Origin: Paragorgia papillata | Taxonomy: Eukaryota; Cnidaria; Anthozoa; Scleralcyonacea; Coralliidae | Reading direction: 5' to 3' | DNA: 64,000 bases | Assembly (NCBI GenBank): GCA_035771165.1 | Contig: JAWNZC010000327.1 | Location: 564,501-628,500, forward strand | Shown: positions 1 to 13,600 of the stretch, in pieces | Layout of the letters: the number at the start of each line of letters is the position of its first letter | Numbering within the stretch: the stretch's first letter is position 1 | Position numbers and translations under genes: made by a program | The notes under the pieces: model-generated | Database searches by the model: none | What the model was told of the DNA's origin: nothing | What the model saw: the letters and a program-made list of their open reading frames with translations, nothing else

Positions 1-1102
1 GTGTTTATCGAGTCATTTGTAAGGGTCTTCCACATGTAAGAGATACCAACACATGTACCGATCAGCATTTGCTGGTCAGCGTTCTTTGCTGTGATTTAGA
101 GTGCAAATAAATTTTCATGATAAACAATCTGGGTTTTTTTTAACCTTTAATAACTATAGTATACTTTAAACAAATAAATCTTCATTAACCCATCGAAGTG
201 GTAAGTACGCACAAAACAAAACAAAACCAAACAAGACGCGACAAGACAAAACGAAACGAAACAGGACAAAGGAACAATATTTTTTTTCATGATTTTAAAT
301 GTAGTTATAATTCAGAACTGTTGATTATAAAATAATATGTTTTCTACGCGAGATCTGATTGGTCAATACCCGTGCGGAGTTTTTAAAAAAATGTTGGACG
401 ATAACATTTTTTCGAGTTTTGGATTTGACGATGAGAATACCTCAAATGAGTGTAAAATTGGAAAGCATAATAAACAAAAGTTCCTGCTAACTACGATGAA
501 AGACGTTGACGAGTTGGTCAAGCACCAAATATAAAACAAGTTACACTGAGAATATTTTTAAAGGTATATTTAACAAAACACAGTGAAAATTAGACTGTTA
601 TATTGAATATACCATTGTCACTGAACACTTATATTAAAGTAAATAGACACATATTAATTTTAAAGAATGAGCGAAAATCCATCAAATTACAAGCGAGGTA
701 TATGAAATGGACAACGCGTTTATAAAGTCGCTGGGCGGCTCGTGTTTTTTCACGCTTTCGAAAGTCTCGCAACATCCCGCGTGTTTGGATAACAGGACCC
801 AAAACGGAAAGTATTTTAATACTTAATCTACATACTATAAATGCGCATATACACAACAACTCTTCGCTTGTTTATGGTTTGTCGTATTTTTTAGCTAATT
901 AGCTAATTTATTACTGCCTGTGCTCGAAAAAGAGTTGTATCAAAACACTTATTAACAATATCTATTATTATTTTATTATTTTTTAAATTTTAAGAAAGAA
1001 AAACAATAAAGAAATATGCATAAAATCAGAGCATTGCAACAAAAGTAAAAACAAAAAATATTTGGAAAAATTAACTTAATAAAACATTTAAAAAAATTAA
1101 CA

Positions 1103-1701
1103 TAAGGTGGCTCCCTACGGTAATTTCAATAGGGGACTGGTGACTAGAAATAGTATCGCTACGCATGCGTAAATAGCGATCTTGTCGATTCGAAATTCTA
1201 TGACCGCGTCGACATAGATGTTAGACTTGTAGACGTTTTCTTCGGTGAATTTTGCTAAAATTTTGTAAATAAGTAGTTTATAAAAAGTTCTAAAGTACAT
1301 ATAGTTTTAAAAAATTTTCATAAGACAGAACGTTTTTAAATCGATAATTTTTACAGCGAAAAATCTGTCCCTACAACCTCTCTGATTTTGTTCATGGATA
1401 TTCTCCACAACAGTATCTATCATCTCAGCAATTTTTAAAAAATTTCACCGAAGCAAACTGAAGACATACCGCTTCAATTATGCAATATTTGAAAATATAC
1501 CAAAGTTCCAATGTCGAGTCATTATTACCATGGTAACAGCAAATAATTTAACTTTTTGATAGATATTTTATATCTGCGATAGTTCTGCTATAGTAAGGTC
1601 TTCTTAGTATTTATCTAACAAATTTTTAAACTTGTGAATAACATTAGATGATCAGTGTATGAAATAGCGCGCATTTATTGAAACTATAGGGAGCCACCTT
1701 A
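1103..1701. mobile_element. MITE with TA target duplication
   Basis: The ends are TAAGGTGGCTCCCTA and its inverted copy TAGGGAGCCACCTTA, about 600 bp apart, with no coding potential that I recognise. TA flanks fit a Tc1/mariner-type non-autonomous element. Related end fragments (GGTGGCTC, GAGCCACCTT) recur near 36047 and 59685. Confidence 0.65.
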
Positions 1702-2790
1702 ATGCGCCAGATTTCAAAATATTGGAGTGACCATCGGCGGCCATATTGGAGATTTGAATGGTGTCACAAAAAAGAATAGGAAAACATTGTCATTTCATTA
1801 GCATCTAATTAACACATTTTATTTTTCAACTTTAAGTAGAAAATGTCAGATTTCAGTACAAAACTAGTACTCTGCAAAACTAGTATTTTAAAACTCTTAT
1901 CTTTATCGTTTTTTTAAGATCTGGAACACGTACTGTATCTAAAGAAGCGCAAACTAATTGTTTCTCCAATCCTAATTACTGTGGTAGACCGAGTCTAGGT
2001 TTCGGCTTCGTTTGTTATTTTTTTCGCCTCACAAAATTGCCCAATACCTCCCTGCATATATGGAGTCTAGACTTCGCCTCTCCTATCACTTCGAAAATTC
2101 ACCGACAGTCATGCTCTTATTCTGTGCTTGTGTCAAGCACATCACTGATCAACCATAAGCAACTTATTACTTGGAAAACCTATACCAATACTTTGGCCAA
2201 AGCCAAAGTTGGTCAAAGCCAAAGTTGGTTAAAAAGCAAGAACTTGCAAAATCGAGCACGAAAGCCCAACAGCCTAGCTTGTTGGCCATTGCAAGCGATT
2301 TCGGAACCGCCAAACCGTGGTTGTCCTAGACCTCTAACTAGATAGATCAACTTTAACTAATCCAAATCTGAAAACTGTTTCAATAATTCTCCAGAATATA
2401 CGAAAAAACACAACGAAGGTTTTTTCATGAAGACAGAATGAACGAGTTGCACAGCACACGAAATATGCATGCTGTGTTTACATCGACAGTACATAATAAT
2501 ACCTAAGCAAGCTTGACCTGAAGACTAGATACAAGAAACAAACGCCACAGTATATTAAAGTGGCAGTACGACCGAAAATCGTTAACGATTTTTGCGGCTT
2601 AATCACTTCTTATGCTTAGAAGTTATAAAAATATAAGAGTAACTTTAAGGTTGATTTGAGTGCATAAACATCGATTAATTAAATGTCGTATAATTTCTAT
2701 TATACTTGGCAGTGCCAGTACCTGAGAAGATACACATGAGAAGGACCCAAATACACGAGTGAAATACTGAGCGTCATGCATAATGTTACG

Positions 2791-2932
2791 TCATCATAAT
2801 GGAATTGGCCACAATGCGATTTGGCAAAACAAAATGCCAAACAGAATTGCATAATGACGCGTCTCATCATAATGAATTGTCCACAATGCGATTTGGCAAA
2901 ACAAAATGCTAAACAGAATTGCATAATGACGC
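2791..2932. repeat. Two tandem copies of a ~73-bp unit
   Basis: Both copies contain CACAATGCGATTTGGCAAAA and end GAATTGCATAATGACGC, with only a few differences. Upstream non-coding DNA. Confidence 0.75.
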
Positions 2933-3153
2933 TTTGGATTTTGGCGGTAATCACCACTCATACCATACACGCAGTCCAGTTATATATATAGGTCAGTGCC
3001 CAGCCCCCACAAATGGCCCTGGGGACGAGGTTGGTCATGACATTGCGTTTACTGGTTAGCAACCAGTATCCGCAAAAACATAGATACAAAAAACACTATC
3101 TCCCATGATGCTTTGCGAGGAGCTGTCCTTATATGATGTTGATTGTTAAGAAG

Positions 3154-4471
3154 GTAGTCTCCCTTCCAGTCGTTGTTAGGGTTGCTCCCAAACTCGCCCC
3201 CACCAACGGCTGCTCACTCGAGCAACACATTCCATTCCCACATCTGACCAATCAGAGCAAGCCTTCCAAAATCTGGAAAGCCGACCTTCACCTTGGCCTG
3301 TCCTTACTCCTTGCCTCCAATACCTCAGTATTTTGATGGCGAATTTATAGTTGGTGTAAGACTGTAAGAAAGTGTGTGATTTACGTTTAAACGTTTAAAA
3401 TAAAAGTTCTTAATCCCTATCAACGGAAAGCAGTTGTCCAATTTGTCCAAGGGAATACTGATGTTTATAAACTTTCCTACCGTGTTTGTAAATCGCTGAT
3501 TTACCAAGCGCCGATACAATCTCAAGGTTTCTGGCCATGCTAGTGTTGTGGTTTCTCCGCTTGTGAAGCTTTTAATATGCAAGAACAAGTCATTCACCTA
3601 CGAAGTCTTGGGTGATTTCTTCGGTTAGCTTGAGCAACATTGAAGAAAACAAATTAAAATACGTAGAAGAAGAAATATTCTCGATCGGTAGTTTTATATG
3701 CACACCCGAAGCACTATAAAAGAACGTCTGCGAAGGAGACTACCTGGACCTGCTACATTTCGCAAACACTTGTAGCCTTTTCAAAAGTTTTCGCACGGAT
3801 TTATTTATATGAGCGGAAAGAACATAATTAAAATACCATTCTTCGTAAATTTCGTGAACTTCTAAGCTAAACTACTCGAAATATTAACGTTCAAGTAAAC
3901 ACACTCTATACTAGTCGCTCTCTTGTTGTTCACCCCATTTCCGTCGGGCTTGTGTTTACATCTTTTATTTCGCTGACGCTCATAACTTCAACGCTTGTTT
4001 ATATTATTATCTGCATGTGGCGAAAGAGGATAATCGAAATAGCCCTCTTCAAAAATTCGGTGAAGTTCTAAGCTATACTTCTGAAAATATTCGTGATTTC
4101 AAGTGCCGTGAAGTGCGCAGATAATTTTCAGACTTCGGAAATGTAATGTCAACACGGCCAACAATATTTCTCTGATGCCCACACGCTTCACATTGACTTT
4201 TAAGCACCTTTGTTTGCATGGGCAGAAAGAACATAGTCAAAATATTATTCTTCGTCAATTTTGTAATGTTCTAAGCTAAACTTTTCGAAATATTAGCTTT
4301 CGATTAAACAAGTTTTACACAACAACGCTTGGCGTTTAATTTTAGCAGTGATCGATGCTGTAATCTCATTGGTTCATTGTACAAAGGGAATGGAATGTGT
4401 TGCTCGAGTGAGCAGCCGTTGGTGGGGGCGAGTTTGGGAGCAACCCTAACAACGGCTGCGAGGGAGACTAC
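3154..4471. mobile_element. TIR element (1.3 kb) ending 37 bp before the convertase start codon
   Basis: The left end GTAGTCTCCCTTCC and right end GAGGGAGACTAC are inverted; the match continues for about 85 bp through TTGTTAGGGTTGCTCCCAAA and CTCGAGCAACACATTCCATT. It is flanked by the direct repeat TAAGAAG (3147-3153 and 4472-4478). I see no transposase, so it is non-autonomous; the superfamily is uncertain because a 7-bp TSD is not diagnostic. Confidence 0.75.
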
Positions 4472-4508
4472 TAAGAAGGTGAACGTCTTCTATTGTGTCT
4501 AGTCCAGA

Positions 4509-4694
4509 ATGAGTTTATTAATTTTTCTTCTCATACTCAAATGTCTGAATGTATTTGATCTGTCGAGTATAAAATATGTTGCTGATGCGGCTGGTTTAAT
4601 ATACAGCAATTCATGGGCCGTTCAACTGCAGCCTTCCGCTACGGAAGTCGATGTTCGTTTGCTCGCTGAAACACTCGGACTGAAACATCGCCAG
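4509..4694 (+). CDS. Convertase exon 1: signal peptide and prodomain start
   Basis: ATG with A at -3 opens a hydrophobic leader ([16 protein letters not shown]), followed by the family prodomain motif SNSWAVQL and AETLGLKH. The exon ends CGCCAG|GTTAGT in phase 0 (62 codons). Furin-type prodomains have the matching TNTWAV motif at the same place. Confidence 0.85.
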
Positions 4695-7600
4695 GTTAGT
4701 AAAATTTGCTCTTGGAACGTTGCTGAGGTAGTTATTGATATTAACAACTTTCTTGTTTCCATTTGCGAAAACAATTCTTCCAATTCTTCTTCCAATTCTT
4801 TCTTGGGTTTTCTTGCCCAATGTTAGAAAAGAACTGCGCATGTCAAATTTCATGTTTACGTCGTTCATCGTACTTGGAGTTTCATTATTTTAAAGAAATA
4901 TTAAAGTAACAAGAAATAGAAATTATTATTTTGTACTTGAAAGCTATATTATGGTTGAAATTTGGTTACAATTGATCAATATAATACACTTTATCGTTGT
5001 AATTTTACGACTTCCGCTGTTATTCTACGACTTCTAGGACTCCTGCTTTCATGGAAAAGAATTAATATAACTATTTGGCAATTGGCTACGATAGTCATCA
5101 GATATTCTGGCCTAGGCCAGCCCAGGACGTGTTTACACTGCCAAAAAGTAGGCCAAAGTTAGGCCAAGGCTTGCAGTGTAAACACAGCTTTAGTCAATGT
5201 TGTTTACATCTTGCTGATGCATCCATGATAAAATTTACTCATTATACATAATCAGCTTTGGAATTCCCATAAAAATTACTTTGCAGTTTTATACCGGTGG
5301 AGACTACAGCCTAGCCTAGTTAACTAATCCTTAAAAATTTGCAGGGTGATTATTTCAGGTTAGGGTGAAATTCTAGTCTGAACTACATTACATATATTGC
5401 TGACATTTTCCATGTACAGTTTATTGCTAAAAATGTTTAGCACAACTGATGATGGGGAAGTTTATTGTGCATGTGTGACACAGATTAACCTAGTACTGTA
5501 CACATACAGTACTAGCTTTCCTATGGTTTTTAATTATGTACTTTTTTTGAAGATTTTGGTTTCAACTTAAAATTAGGTTAAATTGCTCTATTAGACTGAA
5601 TAAAACTTTTTTTCATTTAACTAGCATTTGAATCTTCTTTTTTTTTACTACCTGGACTGGTCCAATAGTTTTGATATGTTTCTTTATCATTATTGTGTAA
5701 CTAGTATGCATGTGGGCCACTAAGACATTTTTGGCCACTAATAAAAAAAATGTGTCCACGGGCCCATATACTCCCAGGATGCCAGAAGCATCAACATACA
5801 TTCTGTCCATCAATTGTTTTGTAAACATTGAACAATTGTCACATGTTACTTGTAGTCTTTATACCATGCTTTAGCTTTTATTGTTGGTTTGAAATAAATG
5901 ACTACCACTACATTATGTATTTCTTCCTATTTTTCAATTTTTTCTTTGGGCAGAATTCTTGTTTGTTTATCCAAAACATGAAATTCATTGTATAAACCGA
6001 ACTCTTGTTACTAAACATTGACTAATTGATGAATTTAATAATACGCATTGTTGTTCCACTCACAAGTATTAGGTTTGCCAGTACACGTGTGAAATTGACT
6101 TGCTAACTTGCGAATGAACAGAAATCAGTCAGGTGAAAAATACTTGTGAGTGACTCACACACTTGAGACTTGCCAGCTTGCGAGTGGGGTCATGTTACTT
6201 GAGAGTGGCAGTGTATATGGAAGTGTTCCACACATTTCATTTTTACCACACAAAGATACAACACATAATTGACAATTTTATAATTGTATGTGTGAAATTA
6301 TTTGGCAATGAATAAAAAAATCCAGGTATCCCTACAGGTATGTTGATCGCAATAATATTATAGCCATGACAATGCCACAAAGGATCCCATAGCTGTGATA
6401 AAGCCATAAAGGGCTCCCATACCACTGATAAAGCTATATAGTATAAAGGCCCCCCATATAGCAGTAATTTATAAATGTCCATAAAGGGCCCCTATAGCAG
6501 TGAAAAATGCATAAATGGTCCCCATGCTAATGATATAAAACCAAAACAGGCTTCCGTGCTGGTGATAAAACAATTACAGTCAAAATGGAAATACCTTTCC
6601 ACTTCTATTTCTGTATTTTGTTGTGTATTACTCTATTTCTGTAGTTGCTACTGAAGCATATGGACATTTTTTTGTTGAAAAAGGTAAATAAAAAGTATAA
6701 TTTAGCTTTCATGAATTTAATCATAATATAACGAATGTTTCTCCCAAATTGATACTGGTCCAACAAAAAAATATAAATCAAGAATAGGTGACTTTTATTG
6801 CTACATTTGTCTCACATGAACTGTAGCAGCTACAGAAATACAGTAATACACAACAACCCTTACAAAATCCTATAGAAAATCCTATAGGAATTCCTATAGG
6901 AATTTCTATAAGATTTTGGCCCAATTTCCTATTGGAATTCCTATAGAAATTCCTATAGGAATTCCTATAGGATTCAATAGGAAATCCTGTAGGAATTCCT
7001 ATTAGATTTTGCCCCAATATCCTATAGGAATTCTTATAGGATTTCCCATTGGATTTCCCATTAAATCCTATAGGATTTCCTATTGAGCAAATCCTATGGA
7101 AATTCATCAGTGAGAAAAACAAAGCAAGTTCACCTTACGAAAATATCCAATAGAATATTCCATAAAAAATTATTAGATTTTGGGATTGGGATGTATTCTA
7201 TTCGATTCTCTATGGAATATTCTATAGGATATGCTATAAGATGTAATAGAAAATGCTTTAGAGTATTCTATAAGCTATCTTACAAGATATACAATAGAAT
7301 ATTCTTTGGAATTCTACAAGATACTCTACAAAACATTTTATCAATAGTTACGCAGTACAATATTCTACATTAACACACCTTTTTTGTCCAAATGTTAACA
7401 CACCTTACGTTTACTTAGGTTTTCTAACACACCTTAAGTGTTGAAAGGCACACCTTATGGTATGTTAAAAAACACATCTAGTAAGGTTTTTTTTTGGCTT
7501 GTCCAAATTTTGACACACCCTAAGTTGTGTTTTGTGAAAAGGTGTGTTATTTCACACACCTTGGTCAGTTTTCAAACACACCTTGGTGTGTTATTTAACA

Positions 7601-10600
7601 CACCTTGGTACGTTATATAACACATGTTAAGATGTGTTATATATAGGTGTGTTAATAAAAAGGTGTGTTATATATGCAACATGCCCTGATGTGTGTTATC
7701 TTACACATGTAGGTGTGCATTATAATAACACACCCTGAAACATGTCATTCAGAGAAAATAAACATTTTTAAAAGCATTTAACATTAATGTCAACATATTC
7801 AATATATTTTAACACATATTAAAAAACTGTGAGGGTTTACATCAGGATGACATTAAAGTATACACTTACTATAATAAATACTAGTTATACATGCATGGTA
7901 TATGGGGAGATTGTCATAAGCAAACGATTTTTGGCAGTTCAAATTCCCAAATATTAACTAAGCTAAAAATCCTAGACTAACCATGTTACATGTATGTGGT
8001 TCTGCATCTATATCCAAAATACATCATTCAGCATTTAGGATACTACATTACATATTTAGAATGTTGGTATTTTCAAAGTGTACTTAACAACAATCCAATC
8101 AGCAATGACACAAGGGAACATCAGTGTAATCATCTTAGAGATCAACAATCCTTTTCTTTCATTGAGAAGTTGGCTTTCGCATCATCACTCAATGTGTACC
8201 AGTCCAGTCCTGTAGAATAAGAAAATTAGTTCAACAATTTGTTAACTAATATTTAATTAAATCAAATATTTAAAGGTATACATTAACCACTTTGCAACAA
8301 AACTCAAAATTTCAATTTATAAGCTAAAATTTTGATTTTGTTGTGATTTTTCTTTGTTTAAATAGTCAATCCATTTAACTCATTGATGCCTACAATAGGG
8401 TGTCTGAGGAATCATCTGCTGATAAACATAGTAAAACAATAAAGGGGACATTATTGGCTGGCTCAGGCAGGAATGGGTAATAATCATTTGACTCAATACC
8501 ATTGCTACGTCCCCTTTAGAGAGTAAAATCATGTGGAGTGTAAATTAATGTCAATACATGTATTAAACCAGTGGCGGACACTAGGGGGGGGGGGGCATCG
8601 CCCCCCCCCCCTCCAATAATTTTAGCTGAAGCTTTCATTTTGAAAAGTGGAAGCACAAGAAAGTTTTCATTTTTAAAGAAATTTCTTACAAGTTACAACA
8701 TGCTTGATGCTTCGCATTTTTCCATTGTCATTTGAATTTTGCTTCGCAAAATATTTTCTCTGAATTGTTTTTTTTTTATGCTTACTGTAGCATGTGATTT
8801 ATAACAAAATGCACCATTAAAATAGTGTTTTGAAAACCTAAAATTTTTTACAAAATGTGTTCTCAGAATGCTGCAAATGCCATTTCAGAGATCCAAATTT
8901 TAAAAAATTTCCGGGGGGCCATCCCCCGCACCCCCCACCCCCCCTAGAAGGCTCGTGCCTTCGGCATTCGCCCCCCGAATATTTCGTCAAGTGTCCGCCA
9001 CTGTATTAAACATTATATACAAAGTATATTTAGGACTTAATCTTCCATCATATACTGTATCACAAATGGGCTCTCAGTAATGACCTACCAACTACTGTAG
9101 CTGACTAGCTTCCCAGGGTCAAGAGTAAGATTCCCTCCAAAGGTCACATACATACTCACACATTCCTCCAAAGTACAAGATTGCAGTTACCGAACAAACA
9201 ATTTGGACAGAAAATTCTACTTTCCTAGCAGAATTCTTGTAATTTTGAAGACAATTAGAATATAGGGATGTTCAGTAAGGTATAAGGAATATGCAGTATC
9301 TGTATATCACTAAAATTATACCAAATGAATATTATTTGTATTATATCAATGTGTCTTATTAATCAAACTGGTCAACTTTCTAAAATATCCAGATGTGTGA
9401 TCTGTGTTTTTAGCATGCATATATAGTAGAAACTTACTAGTGTACTATTGCAAATGCTGTCCACTCTCGTCAACTATTCACTCAGAAATTTCGAGCTCAT
9501 AATTTAATATATAATATATATAAACGACATACAGTTAGACCAATATATGACCTGTAATTAGTACTTTGAGATATCAACATAGGAATAGATCATTATGTCA
9601 TTACTCAATAAATAAACTACTAGTATATGAATTAAGCTTATTTAAGGATTTTACTTACCAATATAAACAGCAAGTTGAATTAAATGGTTGAACACAACTG
9701 AACAAGGTAAGGTAACTCTACCCTATGCACTAGAAAACAAGAGAAAATAATATATGAAATGAATAAGCAAACAAATAAACAAACACACACCCACACACAA
9801 AACATACTGTTAGTCTGTTAAAAACAATTTAATATTTCATATAAATGATGATGAATTCTGCCAGTGATTCAGTGAAAATACGCTAATCACAAATAACTTT
9901 TACCTCAAAATCTGAATGCTTTAGTTTTACATAAGATAATCCTTATCATGAAAGCAACGGTGGCTAAAGAATGGCAAAAAAGGTAGAATGATTTGAGAGT
10001 TTGTTAGGAACCACAATTGACTAAATTGAGAAGAGATTCCAACCGCCATGTTCACGAGTCAAACCAAACATTGACTTCAACTACACTAACTTCAGTATAA
10101 AATGGTTTGTATTGGACAATCAAACAGGAAATTTGACGAGAGCCAAAGAAAATTTCACATTACTGCACTGGTGACGGCGCTGTTTAGCCAGAAGTTTTAT
10201 TACCTGTAGCCTTTCTTTCTGAATTCTGATATGCTATTCTGTTTCAAAATTACACTCACATATTAATTCGGAATTATGGCAATGGTCTCATACTGCGGAA
10301 TGCGGTTGAAGAACCGAACTAATGGCAATTTTTATCTTGATATGGAATTTCAGGTGTGTCTCAACTGCTTTTTGTATGGAAATAAAATTATTTTAGACCA
10401 ACGACCAAAATGTTTGCTAATAATATTTATTTTGTAATTTGGCCAACACAAATTTTAATTCCTATAGGAAGCGTATTTTCCTATAGGAATTCCTATTCAA
10501 ATTCCTATAGGAAAATTTATCTATAGGAATTCCTATAGGAAGCATATTCCTATAGGATCCTATAGGATTTTTTCGTAAGGGAAACTACAGAAACAGAAGT

Positions 10601-13600
10601 GGGAAGGTATTTCCATTTTGACTGTAATTGGCGCTATATAGTGAAAAATCCATAATTGAGCACCCGGTGCCATAAGGACTATCATTCCAGTGATAACACT
10701 GTAAAAGGCCCCACGGTATTGATAAATCTGTAAAGGGCCCTATGGCTGTGATAAAGCTGTAAAAGGTTGAAGTGGCCTTATGGCATTTTTCTGTATAAAG
10801 GTCTGAGTCTGCCCAAATAATGGCAGTGAAAAAGTTATAACGGGACCCCATGGCAGTGATAAAGCAATTAGGGACCAAATGCAATGTAATGATTAACGCT
10901 AAAACTTCAGTTGTTGATTATTATATAACTGAATTTATCATTTCGCAGTTCCCAATAATGTGATGTATAATAAATTTGTTTGTTTCATTGAAAGTGGGCT
11001 CAATAACCAGGCTGACTACGTACATGTACATTTCTCATGTCGCCCTCAGCAGGTCTTATGGGTTGGGAGAATAGTGAAATACAGCTCACAATAGAAACTA
11101 TAATAACTAATATAATTATAGTTATATATTCTTTTACAGTAAGATCTATTTCAAATGGCCTACAGTACAATTCAAAATATTTCGATTATACTGTATTTTG
11201 AAAGTGCTTGACATGAAAAAGTTTTGGATCTGAATGAAATCCAATTAAAGTAATTTAATTTTTGACAGATTGATTTTGCACATACAGTGATTGTAAGCTT
11301 AAAAAACCTGCATTTTTTTTAGTTGTGTAATAATTAATTAGCCTTTAGTCCAATAGTGTAGCACCAAAAGGCAAACAAACAAAACGAAATTGGCTCTGGA
11401 ATGAGCTGTATTTTATGTTGTTGGGAATACGAGGATAAATAAAAAATGTGGACAAACATGAACACTGACGTCGCTTGTGTAATATATATATATATATATA
11501 TATATTTTATATATTATACATACAGTATGCTGTACTAGTGTACTGTACTCTATACTATAGTCTGTTGTGCATGCATATTTAATGACTGATTTACAATCAA
11601 TTTAAATTTACAGATTTTTGACGATTACTACCTCCTAACATATCAAGGCAATTCAGAACCAGTGGATAAACCAAGAAATTACATTACTGAAACTTTGACT
11701 TTAAATAAGAAGGTACTAACAGCATATACATTGTCCCCTTGCCTGGCTGGTGCAATGCCCCTGCTGCAGGCCAAAGGCCTGCGGGCAAGGGTGCTAATCT
11801 TGACCTGCGTTTAGTCCCTTATACGCGAGATGCAAGGCAAACCAATTACATTAATATATTAATATATTATAATATATTTATTAAAACTCTGTTATCCCGT
11901 AGGTTTCTTGCTCCGTGTTCTCTTTTCTTGTGACTGTGGCTTGATAAACTACCCATTTTGTTTGCATTTATCCCTTTTGCTGCTGAGATTTTTAGACAAG
12001 ATGCAGGATACGTCGTGTTCAGTGCTTGACGTCGGGATCAGCCCTTTGAATACTTTAAATTATCCGTCTATTTTAAACTAAATCGTATTAACATTGATTT
12101 CGGGGGTTGGGGGCTGAGTTCAGCGTCAGGTGCGGATAATGGCGCATTCTGTATAGTATAGTAAATAGCGGATTATTATGTGTATTGTCTTGAATTAATA
12201 TTAATTTACAATGCTTGTACGGGGTTCGCAGGAGGACTAGTTGGGACCTCGTGTTGAAGTTCGTTCGCTAGCCCCTTATCAAACTCTTCTTTTTTGTTAG
12301 TATTGTATCGTGATCTGTTGTTGTTATTATTGTAGTACTGTATTACTTAGTGAGTTTGATTAAAGCTTCTATTATTATTATTGTTTTCTATTTTCCGGAG
12401 AGTGAGCAGGTGTTTTTCTTGCAGCAATTGCATTCATTGTTTGCTTTCGGCACCGGCACCGTCAAAGAGCTACCCTCTACATAAAATATTTAATAGGATT
12501 ATCCTAAAGTTGAGCTATAGTTGCATGTCCAACTTTACCACATACAAAATATTACAGTATTTCATCGCGTAATAAATTTGTGCTCAACAAAGAAAATAAA
12601 GAAAACAAAGCAACCAATGAATCCAATCGCCGCCAGAAAAACACCTGCTCACTCTTTGGGAAATGCTAAACAAAAGGTTTATCAAGCTACGGTCACAACA
12701 AAAGATAACATGGAGCAAGAAAGCTACGTTGGATTAACTGAGAGTACTTTTAAAATTAGATATTTAAACCACATTAGCTCTTTCAGAAATTCGAAACACA
12801 AACTTGCTACTGAGCTCAGTAAATATATTTGGAATTTAAAAGAATTAGGTGCCCAATACTCAATCAAATGGAAAATAATCAAACAATGCAGACTACTCCA
12901 ACAAAACCAAGCAATGCAACCTATGCTTACATGAAAAGTTTACCATTATTTGCTACCCAAAACTATGTTCACTCAACAGAAGAAATGAACTTGTAAGAAT
13001 ATAGGAAGAAATATTTATTATCTAATTATTTATCTCGGCTAAGCGACTTGTAATCCATTGTCATGATGTCATCCGTTAATTTCTTCAACTTTTAGTTCAA
13101 CACATCTCAAGTTACCCATGTATTAACATTAGTCGCAGTAGTTACCATACGAAACAAATTTGTAATTATAAAAGTTAAATAATTGCAAAACAAAACAAAA
13201 TAACAAATGGACAACAACAACAAGAGTAGAATGGAGAACGAGAATGGAGTGGAGAACGACAGTGGAGTGGAGAAGGAAGTAGAGTGGAAAAGAAGAGTGG
13301 AGTGGTGAACAAAAGTAAAAAAGAGTAAGAGTAATGAATGAGAGTGGAGCGAAGTACGATAGTGGAGTACCAGAATGGAGTGAAGTAAAAGAGTGGAGTG
13401 CACTACGAGAGTGGAGCGGAGAACAATAGTAGAGTAAAGTACCAGAGTGGAGATGAGTACAGGAGTAGAGTGGAGTAAGAAAGTGGAGAATAATTAACAA
13501 ATAGATTCCATTTTGCCGTTGTCTGTTCAGTTATAGATGCACAGATGACGTCACAACGTCGTGGTAAGAACAAAAAAGTGGCCCACGAGACGTAGTCGAG

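Larger units (their letters stand above)
6576..10625. mobile_element. 4.05-kb TIR element with subterminal palindromic arrays
   Basis: The left end ACAGTCAAAATGGAAATACC is matched by its inverted copy ending at 10625; the match runs about 40 bp through CTTCT.TTTCTGTA. AATT flanks both sides (6572-6575, 10626-10629). It sits inside a minisatellite whose unit runs in the same direction on both sides (6350-6560 and 10630-10870), which supports an insertion. Both subterminal zones hold arrays of CCTATAGGAATT (about 6866-7085 and 10448-10568). I recognise no transposase. The superfamily is unknown. Confidence 0.65.

Noticed and set aside
337..534. Open frame of 65 codons (MFSTRDLIGQ...)
   Set aside because: No recognisable domain, no splice or neighbour support; length is expected by chance in AT-rich DNA.
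2037..2345. Open frame of 102 codons
   Set aside because: Composition is that of a local repeat (CCAAAGTTGG copies) and it starts at a non-ATG codon.
13107..13500. Two overlapping minus-strand frames rich in Ser, Leu and His
   Set aside because: They are translations of the purine-rich GAGTGGAGT minisatellite.
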